64,000 nucleotides of DNA, taken from the NCBI RefSeq assembly GCF_016097555.1, contig NC_054704.1, positions 91,682,502-91,746,501 of the forward strand. Reading direction: 5' to 3'. The stretch is from Gigantopelta aegis. Its lineage: Eukaryota; Mollusca; Gastropoda; Neomphalida; Peltospiridae. Numbering within the stretch: the first letter of the stretch is position 1; each line of letters opens with the position of its first letter. The notes beneath the pieces were generated by a model, which worked only from the letters and a program-made list of their open reading frames with translations, made no database searches and was not told the DNA's origin. A program made the translations under genes and the position numbers. Positions 1 to 53,896 of the stretch are shown here, piece after piece.

Positions 1-107
1 TTTTGCCCGAATATCTGTATAATTTTTGCTCGAATTTGATATTTTGCTCCAGCAGAAGAGGGGATAGCGCCCCCCCCCCCCCCCCCATCTCGTACGTTTA
101 TGCCTTT
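1..107. mobile_element. Right end of a short TIR element (same family as 16140-16467)
   Basis: TTTTGCCCGAATATCTG, TTTTGCTCCAGCAG, a poly-C run and CTCGTACGTTTATGCC match the right half of the element at 16140-16467. The left half lies outside the window. Confidence 0.5.
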
Positions 108-229
108 GGTGGCTGTTTAACAGAGGTTTGACTGTAGTATTACTATATTACGATGGACTTCGACCATCGACTGTCATTGTATCGCCTTTGTTTTCTAGCT
201 AGGGTCGTTGACGTTACCTGGGTGGGGTT

Positions 230-372
230 TTCTATGAAATTGAATTTTTATATTGATGTTGATCATCACTTTATTTATTTGCATTACCATAGTTTGACAC
301 CCAATAGCCGATGTATTTTTTGTGCTGGGGTGTCGTTAAACATTCATTCATTCGTTAAACATTCATTCATTC
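230..372 (+). mobile_element. LINE 3' end fragment with ATTC-repeat tail
   Basis: The stretch TTTTTATATTGATGTTGATC through GACACCCAATAGCCGATGTA and GGGGTGTCGTTAAACATTCA is the same 3' end found attached to RNase H coding remnants at 51617-52290 and again at 61435-61576. It ends in a CATT/ATTC repeat tail, typical of a target-primed insertion. Confidence 0.65.
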
Positions 373-385
373 TATGAAAGGTGGA

Positions 386-708
386 ACATAGTGCACGTGT
401 ATAAGTGTTTTTAAAAATCCTTGTCATTGTACATGTGCTTATCTGAAATCTATTCCACTTCTGTTGGTAAATTAATATAAAAGTATGATAAAATAATTGA
501 ACGAAAAAAAAATAAGCAAAGAAATAAATGGACAAATGAATGAATAAGTGAATGAATGAATGAATGAATACATTCGGATTGAGACAAGCTAAGTAGGTCT
601 GTAATCAGGTTTTAATTATAGACCAGATGAGATGATTTCAAAATGTAAATACATAGATAAACAAAATTATACACACACAAACAAAAAAAAGCAAACAAAA
701 GGAAACTT
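386..708. other. Intergenic AT-rich stretch with no recognised gene
   Basis: Apart from a GAAT/AATG microsatellite at about 535-570, I see nothing assignable here. Confidence 0.5.
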
Positions 709-932
709 TAAAGTTTGTTTTGTTTAACGGCACCACTTGAGCACATTGATTTATTAATCATCGGCTATTGGATGTCAAACATGTGGAAATTCTAACAGTC
801 TCAAAGGAAATTCGCTACATTTTTTTTTATTAGAAGCAAATGATTTTTATATGCACCATCCCACAGACAGGATAACACATACCACGACCTTTGAAATACC
901 AGTCATGGTGCGCTGGCTGGAACGAGAAATAT
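709..932 (-). mobile_element. SINE copy (family B), reverse orientation, truncated
   Basis: AAAGTTTGTTTTGTTTAACG, ATCGGCTATTGGATGTCAAA and GGCTGGAACGAGAAAT are the reverse complement of the widespread SINE body and tail. The tRNA-like head is missing. Confidence 0.8.
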
Positions 933-1229
933 GTTGTAATGATATTCTATAAGTACGTTTTATACATTAGGAAACATTTATGAACCTTGAAAGCGCATTA
1001 TCATTTAAAACGACCACCAACTCACCTCGTACAAAACTAAACAACATACACAAAACCCACAATGAGATCTCACTACCAACAAAGGACGACTTCATTAAAT
1101 TAAATCATTAAGCAGTGTTTTTATAAAGAATGTTGGTGTCTAGAGATTTTCCGGAATCTGAAGTGTATCGTGATTGCCTGAGATCGAAAGATCGAATACC
1201 CTCGGTGGACCCATTCTCATACCATCATA

Positions 1230-2015
1230 TCTGATATATTAGTCGTGGTGGTTGTTGACGTTGCTGAAAGGTCAGGGGACATTGCTGCCCAAGGCAAGGT
1301 CTGGATTAATGCCTTTGTGTAGATGATCTGTGACAACAGTGCACGATGAGCTCTGGCATTGTCATCCTGGAACACAAACCCAGTGCCATGACGATTGATA
1401 ATGTTATCTATGTAATACAGACCTGTGGATATCACTTGACATATGTGGAGATCTGTTCTGCGTATCATTGTGAAGCCACGTGCATCCACACCATTACTGA
1501 CCCACTTCCGTAACGATCCTGAGGTACCATAGCAGCCTATTTGTAACATTCACATAGCCTGCACCAAATCCTAGTACGAACGTCATTGAAGTCCAAATTA
1601 AACCTGCTTTGTCACTAAACATGATTTGACCAAAGAGTATTTATCCATCAGAGATGACGCTGACAGACGAGTTTGACGATGTCTTGCAGTTAAAGGTAAA
1701 GGAACGTACGGTCTACGGGCTCGTAACAATGCAGCATGCAGGCTGTTACAGACGGTCTGTGTGCAAAGTCGGGGCCACGTTGCCTGTTAGAGTTGCTGTT
1801 GTATCTGCGTTGCATTCATTTGACGATTACACAGGGCTCTGGTACTAAAGAGTCTGTCTTTGCGTCTGTCTTGCACTCTACTGGTTGTTCTGTGTCGTTC
1901 CCATAGTCTGCCGATGACTGACTGTATATGAGCTGAGTAAATCTAGTCTGTGTTTGTCCAGCCTGGAGAATCTCTGTGACTCTAGGACATTCCTCCAATG
2001 TCAGTCGGCGCATTG
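1230..2015 (-). pseudogene. Degenerate Tc1-like transposase
   Basis: On the minus strand the N terminus reads MRRLTLEECPRVTEILQAGQ (helix-turn-helix start), and further on FVFQDDNARAHRALLSQ carries the second catalytic Asp of a DDE transposase, followed by a decayed W....SPDL block. Several stops and frame changes separate the blocks, and the segment between about 1550 and 1820 is only recognisable in pieces. The copy cannot make a transposase. Confidence 0.75.
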
Positions 2016-2574
2016 TTACAATTCAGCAAGTGACTGAGCAATCACAATCCTCACAGCCTTTTATGCTCAAAACGTTCATGCACAGCATGTTTTAACTGAT
2101 TTATGTACAAATTAAAAGACTTGTAAAAAGCCATTCCTACCTCCTTTTGCATTTGAGTGCGAAGAAAATAAACACAATTGGTGAATTGAAACATCACATC
2201 ACATGTTTGTTTTCGGTAATGACTTGGCTACACTGTGTATAAATTGTAATTAAATATCCTAATTATAATAACATGTCAACGTTAAAAATATTTAGATATC
2301 CCTTCTTACTTTTTAGCAGTATATAAAGCGCGCGCGCGTGCGTGCATGTGCGTGCGTGCGTGTGTGCGTGCGTGCGTGTGTGCGTGTCTTTTTAAAGCTA
2401 CAGTGATAGGAAGAATAACCTTTATAAATAGAATCTAATTTAAAGTTTGCTAAAATACACAAGGTATAGTCACTAAAATATTTATTTTAAAAAGTTTCTA
2501 GATGATGACCATTATAATAGAAAACAATAGGTCACAAAATTTAAAAGGTTTCACGGTAATTTTCGTGCTAATAT
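2016..2574. other. Non-coding stretch with a (TG/CG) microsatellite
   Basis: A GCGCGCGTGCGTG-type alternating purine-pyrimidine tract lies at about 2328-2388, a potential Z-DNA former. Nothing else is recognised. Confidence 0.6.
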
Positions 2575-2818
2575 CCAATTAAGGTTTAAGCACGCTAGAC
2601 CTGGGCACACATATAAGCTATCTGGACTGTCAGTCCAGGACAGTGGGTTAGTGGTTGGTGTTGAGTGGTTGTGAGAGAGAAATGGGTGTAGTGGCCTTAC
2701 ACCTACCCACTAAGCGTTAAAACTCGCTCTGGGTGGGAGCCAGTACCGAGAGACGAACCTAGTACCTACCAGCCTTAAGTTCGACCATGGCTCAACCACT
2801 ACACAACCGAGGCATTCC
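2575..2818 (-). mobile_element. SINE copy (family C), reverse orientation
   Basis: The reverse complement begins CCTCGGTTGTGTAGTGGTTG, has GGTAGGTACTAGGTTCG (B-box-like) and ends near a GGATATTAG/CCAATT end. The same family occurs at 47893-48122. The head is tRNA-like, indicating pol III-type SINE ancestry. Confidence 0.65.
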
Positions 2819-3531
2819 ATTCTTCAAACACATAAAACGGATCTCCAACTGGTACAGATTAACAAACGATTAATTAAATATAGACATTAGCGTACAAGAC
2901 GGGCGGGTGGTGTCGAGGGGAGTTCCCCTAGTGCTGCAGAAAATCTTCGCATTCGGGCAAAAACGATGGAGAAGTTCAAACAAAATGAGTTGGCCTGAAT
3001 TTGTTTTGTCATGCATGTATTTTCATCATTCTACTCACAATATGTCTTGTAATTTATGTAAAACTGCAATGTGATTTGTTTGGACTTCTATATAGCATTT
3101 TGGTAGTACTAATGTATTTATGTACGAATAAACATTGTTATCCAGATTTACGCATATTTGTTTAATTCGTGCAAAAATCATCCTTTCCTCTACAACAATG
3201 GGAGTTCGTATAGAGTTTAGTGCAGTAAAACCATCGCGCAGACGACCTTCTCCACAATGGGTGGATATTGCCGTTTTATTTTATATATTGACCAATATGT
3301 TTACAATTAACACATACAAATAGGGCATTTTTATGGTGGCTGATGTTTTTGTTACTGCCAAAATATTTCCTCTCTTTTTTTCTATTTACGTCAATCCAAA
3401 CTGAAAGCACATTTAATGGAGGCTGATACATAGTTTGTATGTTGTTCAAACATCGACCTGCAATCTGATATTTCTACATACATTTTTGCAGGTAAACATG
3501 GCATTTCGTACACTGTGGCCTACTACGTGTA

Positions 3532-4100
3532 CAATTTGATTAAAATTAGCTCTACTGGTCTCACCAGTAGATCTAACAGCATTGCGTGGACTCCCATGTC
3601 CAGGTACATTTCATCTATAAATAACAATTTTAATATCGACCAATTACACTTCGCCTTTTATAGCGTTATTCGGGAGCATACAAATTCTAAAACAACGGGC
3701 GAGACTATTTATGCAATAGGCGAACTTGTTGGTCTATTTCAACATTGAAAAAACAGGGTGAAAAGTGTCGTAATAAACTCTGCATTGTATATTAGTATAA
3801 ACATATTTTATGGCTATACCATCACTTTTTTTCTTTCTTTTCTTTCTTTTTTTCCGTCTTAAAACGAATTTTATATAAAATGTAATATTGAAATTAGTTT
3901 CCGGCATACTTCGTAATTCACACGTATCATTTCGTATTCCCTCGGCATAATCCCGAATGTTTTCAAATTCTTTTCAAATCACTGGCATGATTTTGCAAGT
4001 AAGGTTTTGATTGGTCGAATGAAAGGTCAACTCGATATAATCTCAAACGGGCTGCTGTTAAATCCACAATGTAATAGTGGAGCTAATTTTAATTAGATTG
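3532..4100. mobile_element. Non-autonomous MULE-like element, copy A, with perfect 9-bp TSD
   Basis: Terminal inverted repeats of about 21 bp (CAATTTGATTAAAATTAGCT at the left, AGCTAATTTTAATTAGATTG at the right) are flanked by CTACGTGTA on both sides (3523-3531, 4101-4109). A 9-bp duplication is typical of Mutator-like elements. A hairpin CTACTGG..CCAGTAG lies just inside the left TIR. A 77-residue frame inside (DQLHFAFYSVIREHTNSK) is shared with copy B but matches no family I know. Confidence 0.8.
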
Positions 4101-4109
4101 CTACGTGTA

Positions 4110-4385
4110 TAGCAACCATGGCCATTATAACGTATTTGCCGATTCCACGAATTAAACGTCGAACACGTAACAGTAACTTGCGTCATATTAATACAAGAAA
4201 CACTCAGTTTTCTGTCAAGAAGATTTTTTTTCAATATATTTTCCGGGGGAGCATGACATGACTCTCGACCCCTCTATATAGTCCAGTTACAACAGTCCCC
4301 TCCTACTAAAATTCCTGCATTGCCTGCACACTGTCTTTCTGTCTGTCTCTGTCTCTGTCTCTGTCTCTCTGTCTGTCTGTCTGGT

Positions 4386-4483
<98 letters not shown>

Positions 4484-7450
4484 CTCTCTCAATCGCATGG
4501 TCAGCCACGTGTGTGTGTGTCGGGGGGGGGGGGGGGGGGGCTACTAGGCCTATGTTCTCTTTCATGGCATCTCCTTCTAAGATGCATCTTGCATACACCC
4601 TCAAACGTTGTAAAATATAGGGAAAGATCCTAGCATAGGCTCTTTATCTTTATTACTTAATCCAAAACGTAAATAAAAGACTTACTAATGTTACATATTT
4701 AAATGCGTCTGATCGAAACCATTGCAGTATAGCCAGGATTTGTTTGGGTTGGGATTTTTTGTTTTTTTTGTTATATTATTATTTTTATTTGGTGGGGGGG
4801 GGGGGGGGGGGGGCTCCAAAAGCTCCATCCTAATAAAACATGTACGTTGGTCTTGTAAGATAGGCAAATATGGGTCAAATATGTAAGGTGGAATCCAAAA
4901 AAAAAAAAATGTCATGGGGAGCATATGACTCCAATATGTCTCTTCCACTCTCCAATGCAGGACTACTCCGCTATTGGCCAAAGTGCTCCGAATGTAATCA
5001 GTAAAGAACTCAGGAAGAGTTACGAGGAAGTGCTATGATTATTTTTGATTTTTTTTTTACCTTTTAGTTTTAATGTGTTGGCAATGGTGCATTCTTCAAT
5101 ATTAAAGTAGGCTAAGTTTGCAAACAAAACGGTAATTTAACCCCTCACCTTCCCAACTTGAAACCCGCGCGTTATAACAGATTACTAGCGTACTAATAAC
5201 TTTTTGTATGGCTTACTAGTTATGTGTCACAGACACAAGTGTTGGTTTTATTAAATTATTTATTATTTGTTACAATAAATTGTGTTCTTTGGGTGACAAT
5301 TTCATTGAGGCGAATATATATTGGAACGATTTTAACTTATCCGAATCCACCGATTCCACTAAGGATGATAAATACGCTATAAGTTGCATTCAAGTTGTCG
5401 TAACATCGACGGGTTACAGTCTGAACATAAGGTCTCTCGGAACAATTTATTTATGGATGTATGTTTTCTTATCGTTTTGCACACAGTTAATATTCGTTGA
5501 GAATATAAAATATGACAGGTTCCAAAATATCGTTATTTTTAAACATTCGACACCTTGTTACATTTTACTTGTATCCATTTCATCTATTTTAATCCCTTAA
5601 CAATATTTAGGATAATAATATCCTCATATTTTAATGATTATACTTAAACAAAATTTGTGCATATTTTTACGTATATTAGGTTTTAAGTGGAGGTGTTGTA
5701 AGTAATAATTAAATATATAGCAAATCACTAGAGCTTCTTTTATCATATTAGTGTAAACGAACGGCTGTTCATCAGCAAATGGGACGTGCACACGGACACC
5801 GGGTACGTGTTTGAATCACGGGACAGAGTTTCCCTGTTGTGAGACCTAAGCACCTGCGACTTGCCAACTTCGTCTGTGAGGAGTGTGGCCCATCTGTTCA
5901 GATAGCTTTTTGTTGTTGTTTTTAACATACGTGTACATTGTAGCACATCGTGTCTTTTCAGTGCACAATAGCAGATAATGAAATGTATAAATATTTTATT
6001 TAGATACTACTGAACAGGTATTTTTTAGTGGAGAAACTAAAATGTCGAGTCGGTTAGTTACCGGCACTTAACCCTCACCCAGCCCCACCCTTGTACATAA
6101 TTAACATTCATGGTTTGACGATGCATATTTAAATCTGTGCATATTTTAAATAGTTTTATATAGGGTTTAAGCATACTCACCTGGGCATGCATTTCAGTTT
6201 CCTATAATCACAGTAAATTGAGTAATGGGACATGTTAATTACCTAACCAGTGTAGCTTAAGCCTAGGGTTAGGGATACTTCGATTTCACCACATAGGTAG
6301 TCCGGAGGGACGTAGAAAGTGTGGTGGTTCTTTCTACGTCTGGATCTTGTTACTGTCCCTATATATAGTCTATATTCAAAACTTGTAGCACCATGTTTCA
6401 ACCATTTCTCAGCCAAAATAATGCAACAACTAGACAAAAACCAAAAATGTATAACCTACAGTACTCACAAAATCCCGATTGAAGTACTTGCATCATTATT
6501 AACAAAATAAATCTTAACCGACAACCTTAAAAAATATCCCCGCCATTTAAATTTGCTAAGTAGAGGGAAGCAACTCGTCATGCACGTTAAGAAAAGTATT
6601 GACTTAATGTGCCCCGTGCACTAACCACATAGGACTCTTACTCATGTAAAGATGTTAATTGCTTGGTGTAAGAGATAATGTGATATCACCACATAGGATA
6701 CTTATACTCTGTTACTGATTAACAGCAAGACGTCTTTTGTGTGTACTTTGTATAGACAAGATAACATATCCTTGATATGCCATTGACCAGGTTTTGTAGC
6801 TAGTAATAATGGTCGTAATAGGTTGATGTCTATTAGATTATCACCAGTCTTGGACCAAACACTGCATTTAAGACACATCTAGAGTCTTGTCTCAAAACTC
6901 TAATTAATAGAGTGGGACTTTTACAATATATGGTAACCAAATACAGATTTTATGTGTGTTACATCATTAAATATTTGAGTCTATAGTCCATCCCATACTT
7001 TTTCTTCCTTTTTTCCTTAGTTGTCAGTATATCACATTACACGTATAATCTGATTCAGTGATTGAATTTTACCACAACAACGGCAAATTTTGTTGGTGTC
7101 CTTACTTGTTGTTCCTCCAAAATTGGGCATTGTCAACATCAAGAAAAATGCTGTGGTACTCTTTAACTGGTTTGCCACTATGCCTTCTCATACATTCCTT
7201 GCTGTATATATGTAAGATACAATGAACATAACATTATCCTTGGTAATATGAGAAAAGGCATCAACAAATTGCCTTGATTAGAGCGCAAAGCACCAGAGTA
7301 AAAACATTTGTCTGGGAACACTAGATAGAAAGTAAGTTTCCTTTATGCCCCTCTTTTGAAGGAAAGGTTTGCCTTGGTGCTCCTCGTATGTGCCTTGGTG
7401 CCCTAACTTCTGTTATTAAGCCAACATTTGCCGAGCCCCCACCCTAATTA
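4110..7450. other. Intergenic sequence upstream of AASDHPPT; microsatellites, no supported gene
   Basis: Contents seen: a pure (CT)n tract at about 4390-4478 next to a G run at 4521-4540; a second G run at about 4792-4813; a hairpin GACGTAGAAAG..CTTTCTACGTC at 6309-6348; otherwise AT-rich DNA. A 106-residue frame at 5280-5600 has a hydrophobic C-terminal half but no initiating context, splice structure or family resemblance, so I do not call it. Promoter elements of AASDHPPT are not recognisable. Confidence 0.5.
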
Positions 7451-7548
7451 AAATGTGATGCCTGCTAATTATTTAGGTTTTTGTAGATGTGTCTGCGTGA
7501 CAAGAGAATGTGATAGACCTGTGTGACTTGAACAAGCATGCCACAGTA

Positions 7549-49416
<41,868 letters not shown>

Positions 49417-49853
49417 TTCTAACCATTTTGTTCTAGAAACTTTTATAGTAGTTATTTACAAAGAATGTATGTGTAGAAAGACGGATATTTAATCTGACAT
49501 CTCTTATCAATTGGTTTGTTCTTACAGGGTCCGTTTTCATGTGAGAAAAATGGCTGCGTGTTTAGGGGTGTGGGAGATGTGTTATCTCCCTTTTATAAAT
49601 TATAGATGTAGACAAGGAGATATATATTCTTCCAGAAACCTGAATGAAATCTTCAACAAGCTCTATATTAAGTGTGAGTGGAGCATTTTAAAGTACATAT
49701 GTATCCTACAGAAGAGCCCATCAAGAGCTAGTTCTGTGGTCTGGTCTGTATTAGTTTTGTAACATCATTTTGCATAATATGACAGATGGATGTTCCAACT
49801 TATTTTAAGTACAATTTTTAAAATGCTACGTTGCCAGTATTTTTGTAAATAAA
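49417..49853 (+). promoter_or_regulatory. AASDHPPT: Probable AASDHPPT 3' UTR with poly(A) signal
   Basis: The stretch after the stop has no convincing coding content. A canonical AATAAA lies at 49848-49853, about 430 bases after the stop, followed by a GT-rich stretch. A CTTACAG|G acceptor-like site near 49527 could define an alternative terminal exon, but the 75-residue frame there resembles nothing I know. Confidence 0.55.
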
Positions 49854-49889
49854 ATGTGCAGTCTGCATAAAATCTATAAACGGTATATA

Positions 49890-50000
49890 GCATTCAGTAT
49901 AGGGGAATGTCCGAGTAACACTCCATACCTGAAAAATAATAGAGACGAGTCCCATTATTTTTCAGGAATAGAGAGTTACGAGGATATTCCCCTACCTACA
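49890..50000. repeat. Short imperfect palindrome after the AASDHPPT poly(A) signal
   Basis: ATAGGGGAATGTCCGAGTAA faces GAGTTACGAGGATATTCCCC around a CTGAAAAATAAT..ATTATTTTTCAG core. Possibly a MITE; no target duplication checked beyond the visible ends. Confidence 0.55.
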
Positions 50001-51610
50001 ATACACCACTAAATAATAACTTTATGCCAACATATGTTGGTATGGAGTTTAACACTAGCGATTTTGGTGGGTTAATCAAGTAGGGTTTCATATCTCCATT
50101 ACTGAAAAATAATGGAGCGTTGAAACAATACTGTCACGTTATGTGTATTTTAATTAAGCAGAATGTGTAGCACTAAAGGTGTGTTGGGATCATTTCCAAA
50201 CTTTGTACACATCTTATGATACTTTGAATATGCACAGGTATTCCATTTGTTTTTAACCTTCGATAGTATAAATTATAATGAATGCTTACTGGTTGATTTG
50301 TCGAAGGTTAATAAGCTCTGAATAACTTTAAAAATGGTCATGGATCTATTCTGTAGTTTAATGAATTACCAACAAAAGTGTAACCAGTATATTTATCGAG
50401 GTAACTTAAATTTCATTGGTTGGTTTTACTAGTATTTTGCTGATGTTGTTAGACATCAGTGTTGAACTATGTCCAGTGCCCACATGATGAAGTTTTTGGC
50501 ATGGCCATCCACCATTTACCTATACTTAAAAAGAGTTGCCCCAACCATTTGCAATTTAATCAAACCATTTTGTACTAAAATATTTCAATTTCCATGATGT
50601 AGAATCTCTCTTCTTTGTTTTTTCACACAGTGGATATGAAGAAGGCATATACTGATATAGCGAATTAAACGTATTTGATCAGTGTTTAAATTTCTCTTGA
50701 TAAAGCCATTCTAGAAACGACAGTAGGAGATCCATTCCAAATGTCTGAAACAGATAATCTAGATTATTTATTTTATGAAACAATACTCAGTAACCAACAT
50801 GCATAAATATTGAAAGAATGATTTATGCTTTTAAATAGTTGCGACTGCAACACATGTACATATTATGTTTGTCCCATCCCAGCTCCACCTACACTCTCAC
50901 TATTATTACACGTCAACCCAGTCCATTACAGTACTGTATTTTCATGATTAGGAGTTGCTACCAAATTGGTTCATTTTACTGGGTACATATCACTAAGTCA
51001 AGTGCAATTTTTTTATTTACATCTTCAGAACCTGCCAAAACATTTGAAATGCACATGAACTGACTACGTCCTCTGTATATTTTGGCCATTTAACAATTAA
51101 TAAAACAAAATTTGGCTTTGTCTTCCCCATGTAATGTTTTTAAAGTTTTCCAACCCCTTTCCCCCCCCCGTTTAAAATAAAACTTAGGTCCTAGTACTAA
51201 CATGCTGAATAACCTTGTATATCACATAATCTTTATGATGTCTATTCAAAACCAGTTTCCTAAATATGTTTAATGGAGACTTAAAACAGAAGGCCAAAAT
51301 ATTAAGAAGTATTTGTGGTCACACATGTAGGTTGGTACAGAACACAATAATAATTATTTTATTAATAAATGTCAAAAATATATAACCAATTTTTAATATA
51401 TATATATATATATATATATCTGGTTCCAGTCCCAATTCATAGCTCTTATCAGTGGTTACCAGTTTCCTCAATACAGTAAAGATTATATGTTCAAACTGTT
51501 TCCTACATTTGTTTAATGGAGACTTCACAAGTATATATAAAGACTGTTATAATAAAAATATTTTGAATTGAAAATTTGGTTTTGTTATTTTTGGAAAAAA
51601 GGTAGTCACA
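50001..51610. other. Intergenic, nothing recognised
   Basis: AT-rich DNA with a TA repeat at about 51398-51420 and a short C run near 51163. No coding signal. Confidence 0.5.
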
Positions 51611-51616
51611 TTACAT

Positions 51617-52290
51617 TGAATAAATGAATGTTATACGACACCCCAGCACGAAAAATATATCGGCTATTGGGTGTCAAACTATGGTAATTCAAAATATGAA
51701 GTGATGATCAACATCATATAAAAATTCAAGAGTCAAATAAAAACAGTGTAAAGAACTGCAAAAATACAAATATCACAGATTATATAAAATTAAAATTTAG
51801 AGTAAAAGTCAGTATCGCGTAAAAATTGTAAAACAAATTCTGGATGGAATCGTGGAATCAAAATGATTCCATCACATTACGTCGGCCACTCCACCAAAAT
51901 GTGGCTTACCGTCAAGAGTACACCGACAGTGCTCACATTGAGGTGGAGGATTTTTCTTTAAGAGAAATGAATGGGTCAAGTATGTGTGACCAATGCAAGC
52001 ACGACACAATACTATTTCATCCTTCCTGCACTGTCTATAGAAGGACTGCCAATCCCAAGACTGGCTTGATAGCATGAAGCTTGTTTGCAACCGCACCATC
52101 CCAATCATGTTGCCACATTGAAAAGATAAATTGGTTAATACTATATTTAAAATCAGTACAAGGCACACTAACCCCGGCATGAGGCAAATCCTAAGCAGAC
52201 TTGGCAGCTGAATCTGCCTTTTCATTACCCCTGATGCCAATATGGCTGGGCACCCAACAAAATACAATGTCTTTATAAGCAATGGATAAA
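51617..52290 (-). mobile_element. 5'-truncated LINE: RNase H remnant plus 3' UTR
   Basis: Minus-strand frames around 52282-51872 contain LCRACIGHTYLTHSFLLKKN and PPPQCEHCRCTL, the C-terminal zinc-knuckle-like segment that follows RNase H in some non-LTR retrotransposons, and a decayed GVMKRQIQL block equivalent to the GNEKAD helix of RNase H. The 3' UTR ends GCCGATATATTTTTCGTGCT, GGGGTGTCGTATAACATTCA. Frameshifted and non-functional. Confidence 0.7.
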
Positions 52291-52571
52291 AAAAAAAAAA
52301 ACTTCCGTATCACCATTCCAATTGAGGGATGATCCAGCTTCATATTGCGTAAAGCTTGGAGACACGAAAGATTAACCTTTACCTACCACAAGATCAGCCT
52401 GCAAAGACATTGTTTCTTTCACTTGGGTCTTGGAATACCTTAAAAGTTACATGTTCTCATTAGGCTATGAAAATTTTGATTAGTTTTATCAGTCTTTAGC
52501 CATGTTGGCCAACAAAACCTACTGAAGTCTCCCCCAGTATTCCAGCTGTACCAGAAGCCGATAGACTGACA

Positions 52572-52687
52572 GGCCCAATTCAATAAACTCTCGCAACTTT
52601 GCAATTTCGCAGTGCAATGCTAAAAGACTTACAAAGAGGATGCTTTGCTGTCTAGCAGAGCCTAAGAGACCTTTGTGAATTAGGCCC
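52572..52687. mobile_element. Small MITE with GGCCCAATTCA ends
   Basis: GGCCCAATTCAATAAACTC faces CTTTGTGAATTAGGCC; about 116 bp. Confidence 0.55.
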
Positions 52688-52839
52688 CAGAGCAACTACT
52701 ATCTTTACAGTTGATGACCAGCCTTGAAAATGTTGAAATAATCAGGAGCAGCAAGTTGGAGGATCAGTCATCCTTGAAACCCATTATTTCTGTAGTATGT
52801 CGGGGTGGAACATAATGCATCGCAGTGATAAACTTAAAG

Positions 52840-53105
52840 TGCTCGCCTGATGCACATTCTGTTTAGGATCGATCTCTGTCGGTGGGCCCATTGGCCGATT
52901 TCTCATTCCAGCCAGTGCACAAAGACTGGCATATATCAATTTCATAGGCTGTGGTAGTATGTGCTATCCTATCTGTGGGATGCATATAAAAAGATCCCTT
53001 GCTACTAGTAGTAGTGGGTTTCGTCTCCAAGACCCAAAATGAACAATATCCAATAATTAATAAATCAATGTGCTCTAGTTGTGTTGTTAAACAAACAAAC
53101 AAAAC
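52840..53105 (+). mobile_element. SINE family B variant with LINE-like tail
   Basis: GGATCGATCTCTGTCGGTGG (B box), TATGTGCTATCCTATCTGTG, GATCCCTTGCTACTAG and the tail AATATCCAATAATTAATAAA, GTGTTGTTAAACAAACAAAC. Confidence 0.75.
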
Positions 53106-53143
53106 CATTAAGTTGTATTCATTGCACGTGTAATTCTTCTAAT

Positions 53144-53375
53144 TCAGTGTTTCTGCTAGAAAGCAATTTTTGGGTATGGCGCTATGGAATTGAATGCAAC
53201 CACAGTCAACGGGGTGTGGGGGCCTCCCCCAGAAAGAAAATGGGTTAGGGTTAAGAAAATCATATATTAATGATAAGAGTAATTAATTTTGTTAAAAGGT
53301 TAACTTTAAAAAAAAAAAATAAAAAAAAATATGGGTATGGTGCCATACCCATTTTACCCTCTGGCAGAAACCCTG
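53144..53375. mobile_element. Small hAT-like MITE with CAG(T/G)GTTTCTGC ends
   Basis: CAGTGTTTCTGCTAGAAAG faces TCTGGCAGAAACCCTG, with GGGTATGG and CCATACCC subterminal motifs. No clear target duplication. Confidence 0.6.
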
Positions 53376-53896
53376 TTAAACTGGAATGTGAGGATGATTG
53401 AATGTCCAGTGTTGTGTCAGGGAAATGCTACATGTAGGTATAGTTTGTAATACTTAGAATTACTAGTACTATTAGTACCTGTATAATATTAGAAATGTTA
53501 TATTCTTACAAAAATATTTAAATAAACCATTTCCACGTACAATCTCTTTGTATTTGCAGACCTGTACTTATTGTACTTAAATGGAACACATTTAGACAGG
53601 TCTATACACATGTAAATGTAGTCTGTTTATTTATAATTTCTAGTATATAAATACATCAATGAAATGCTCAAATATTACAACTGTTTCATCCAATTTTACT
53701 GTCCAAAACTTGAAATGATTTCAGTTCGAGTGCACCATTTTTACTTTAAACACTAACTTTAAGTCTTCTTATTTATGTCCTGTATTGGTCACTTTCAAAA
53801 CCATCTGTGAGTATATGTAAAATGCATGTTTAGTTACATAAACCAAAAGAGAAAGAAAAAGTTCTACCAATTTAGCACAAAAATCAATCAACATGT
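53376..53896. other. Intergenic stretch and probable MRPS9 3' UTR
   Basis: AT-rich sequence downstream of MRPS9 on its own strand. TTTATT strings (AATAAA on the minus strand) occur near 53624, but I cannot choose the real poly(A) signal. Confidence 0.4.

Noticed and set aside
4287..4604. Arg/Glu-repeat and Ser/Leu-repeat frames
   Set aside because: Translation of the (CT)n microsatellite on either strand.
5280..5600. 106-codon frame with hydrophobic C-terminal half
   Set aside because: No recognisable family, no splice partner, and AT-rich composition gives hydrophobic codons by chance.
49511..49762. 84-codon frame after the AASDHPPT stop
   Set aside because: It lies in the probable 3' UTR, has no family resemblance and starts within an acceptor-like tract; not enough to call.
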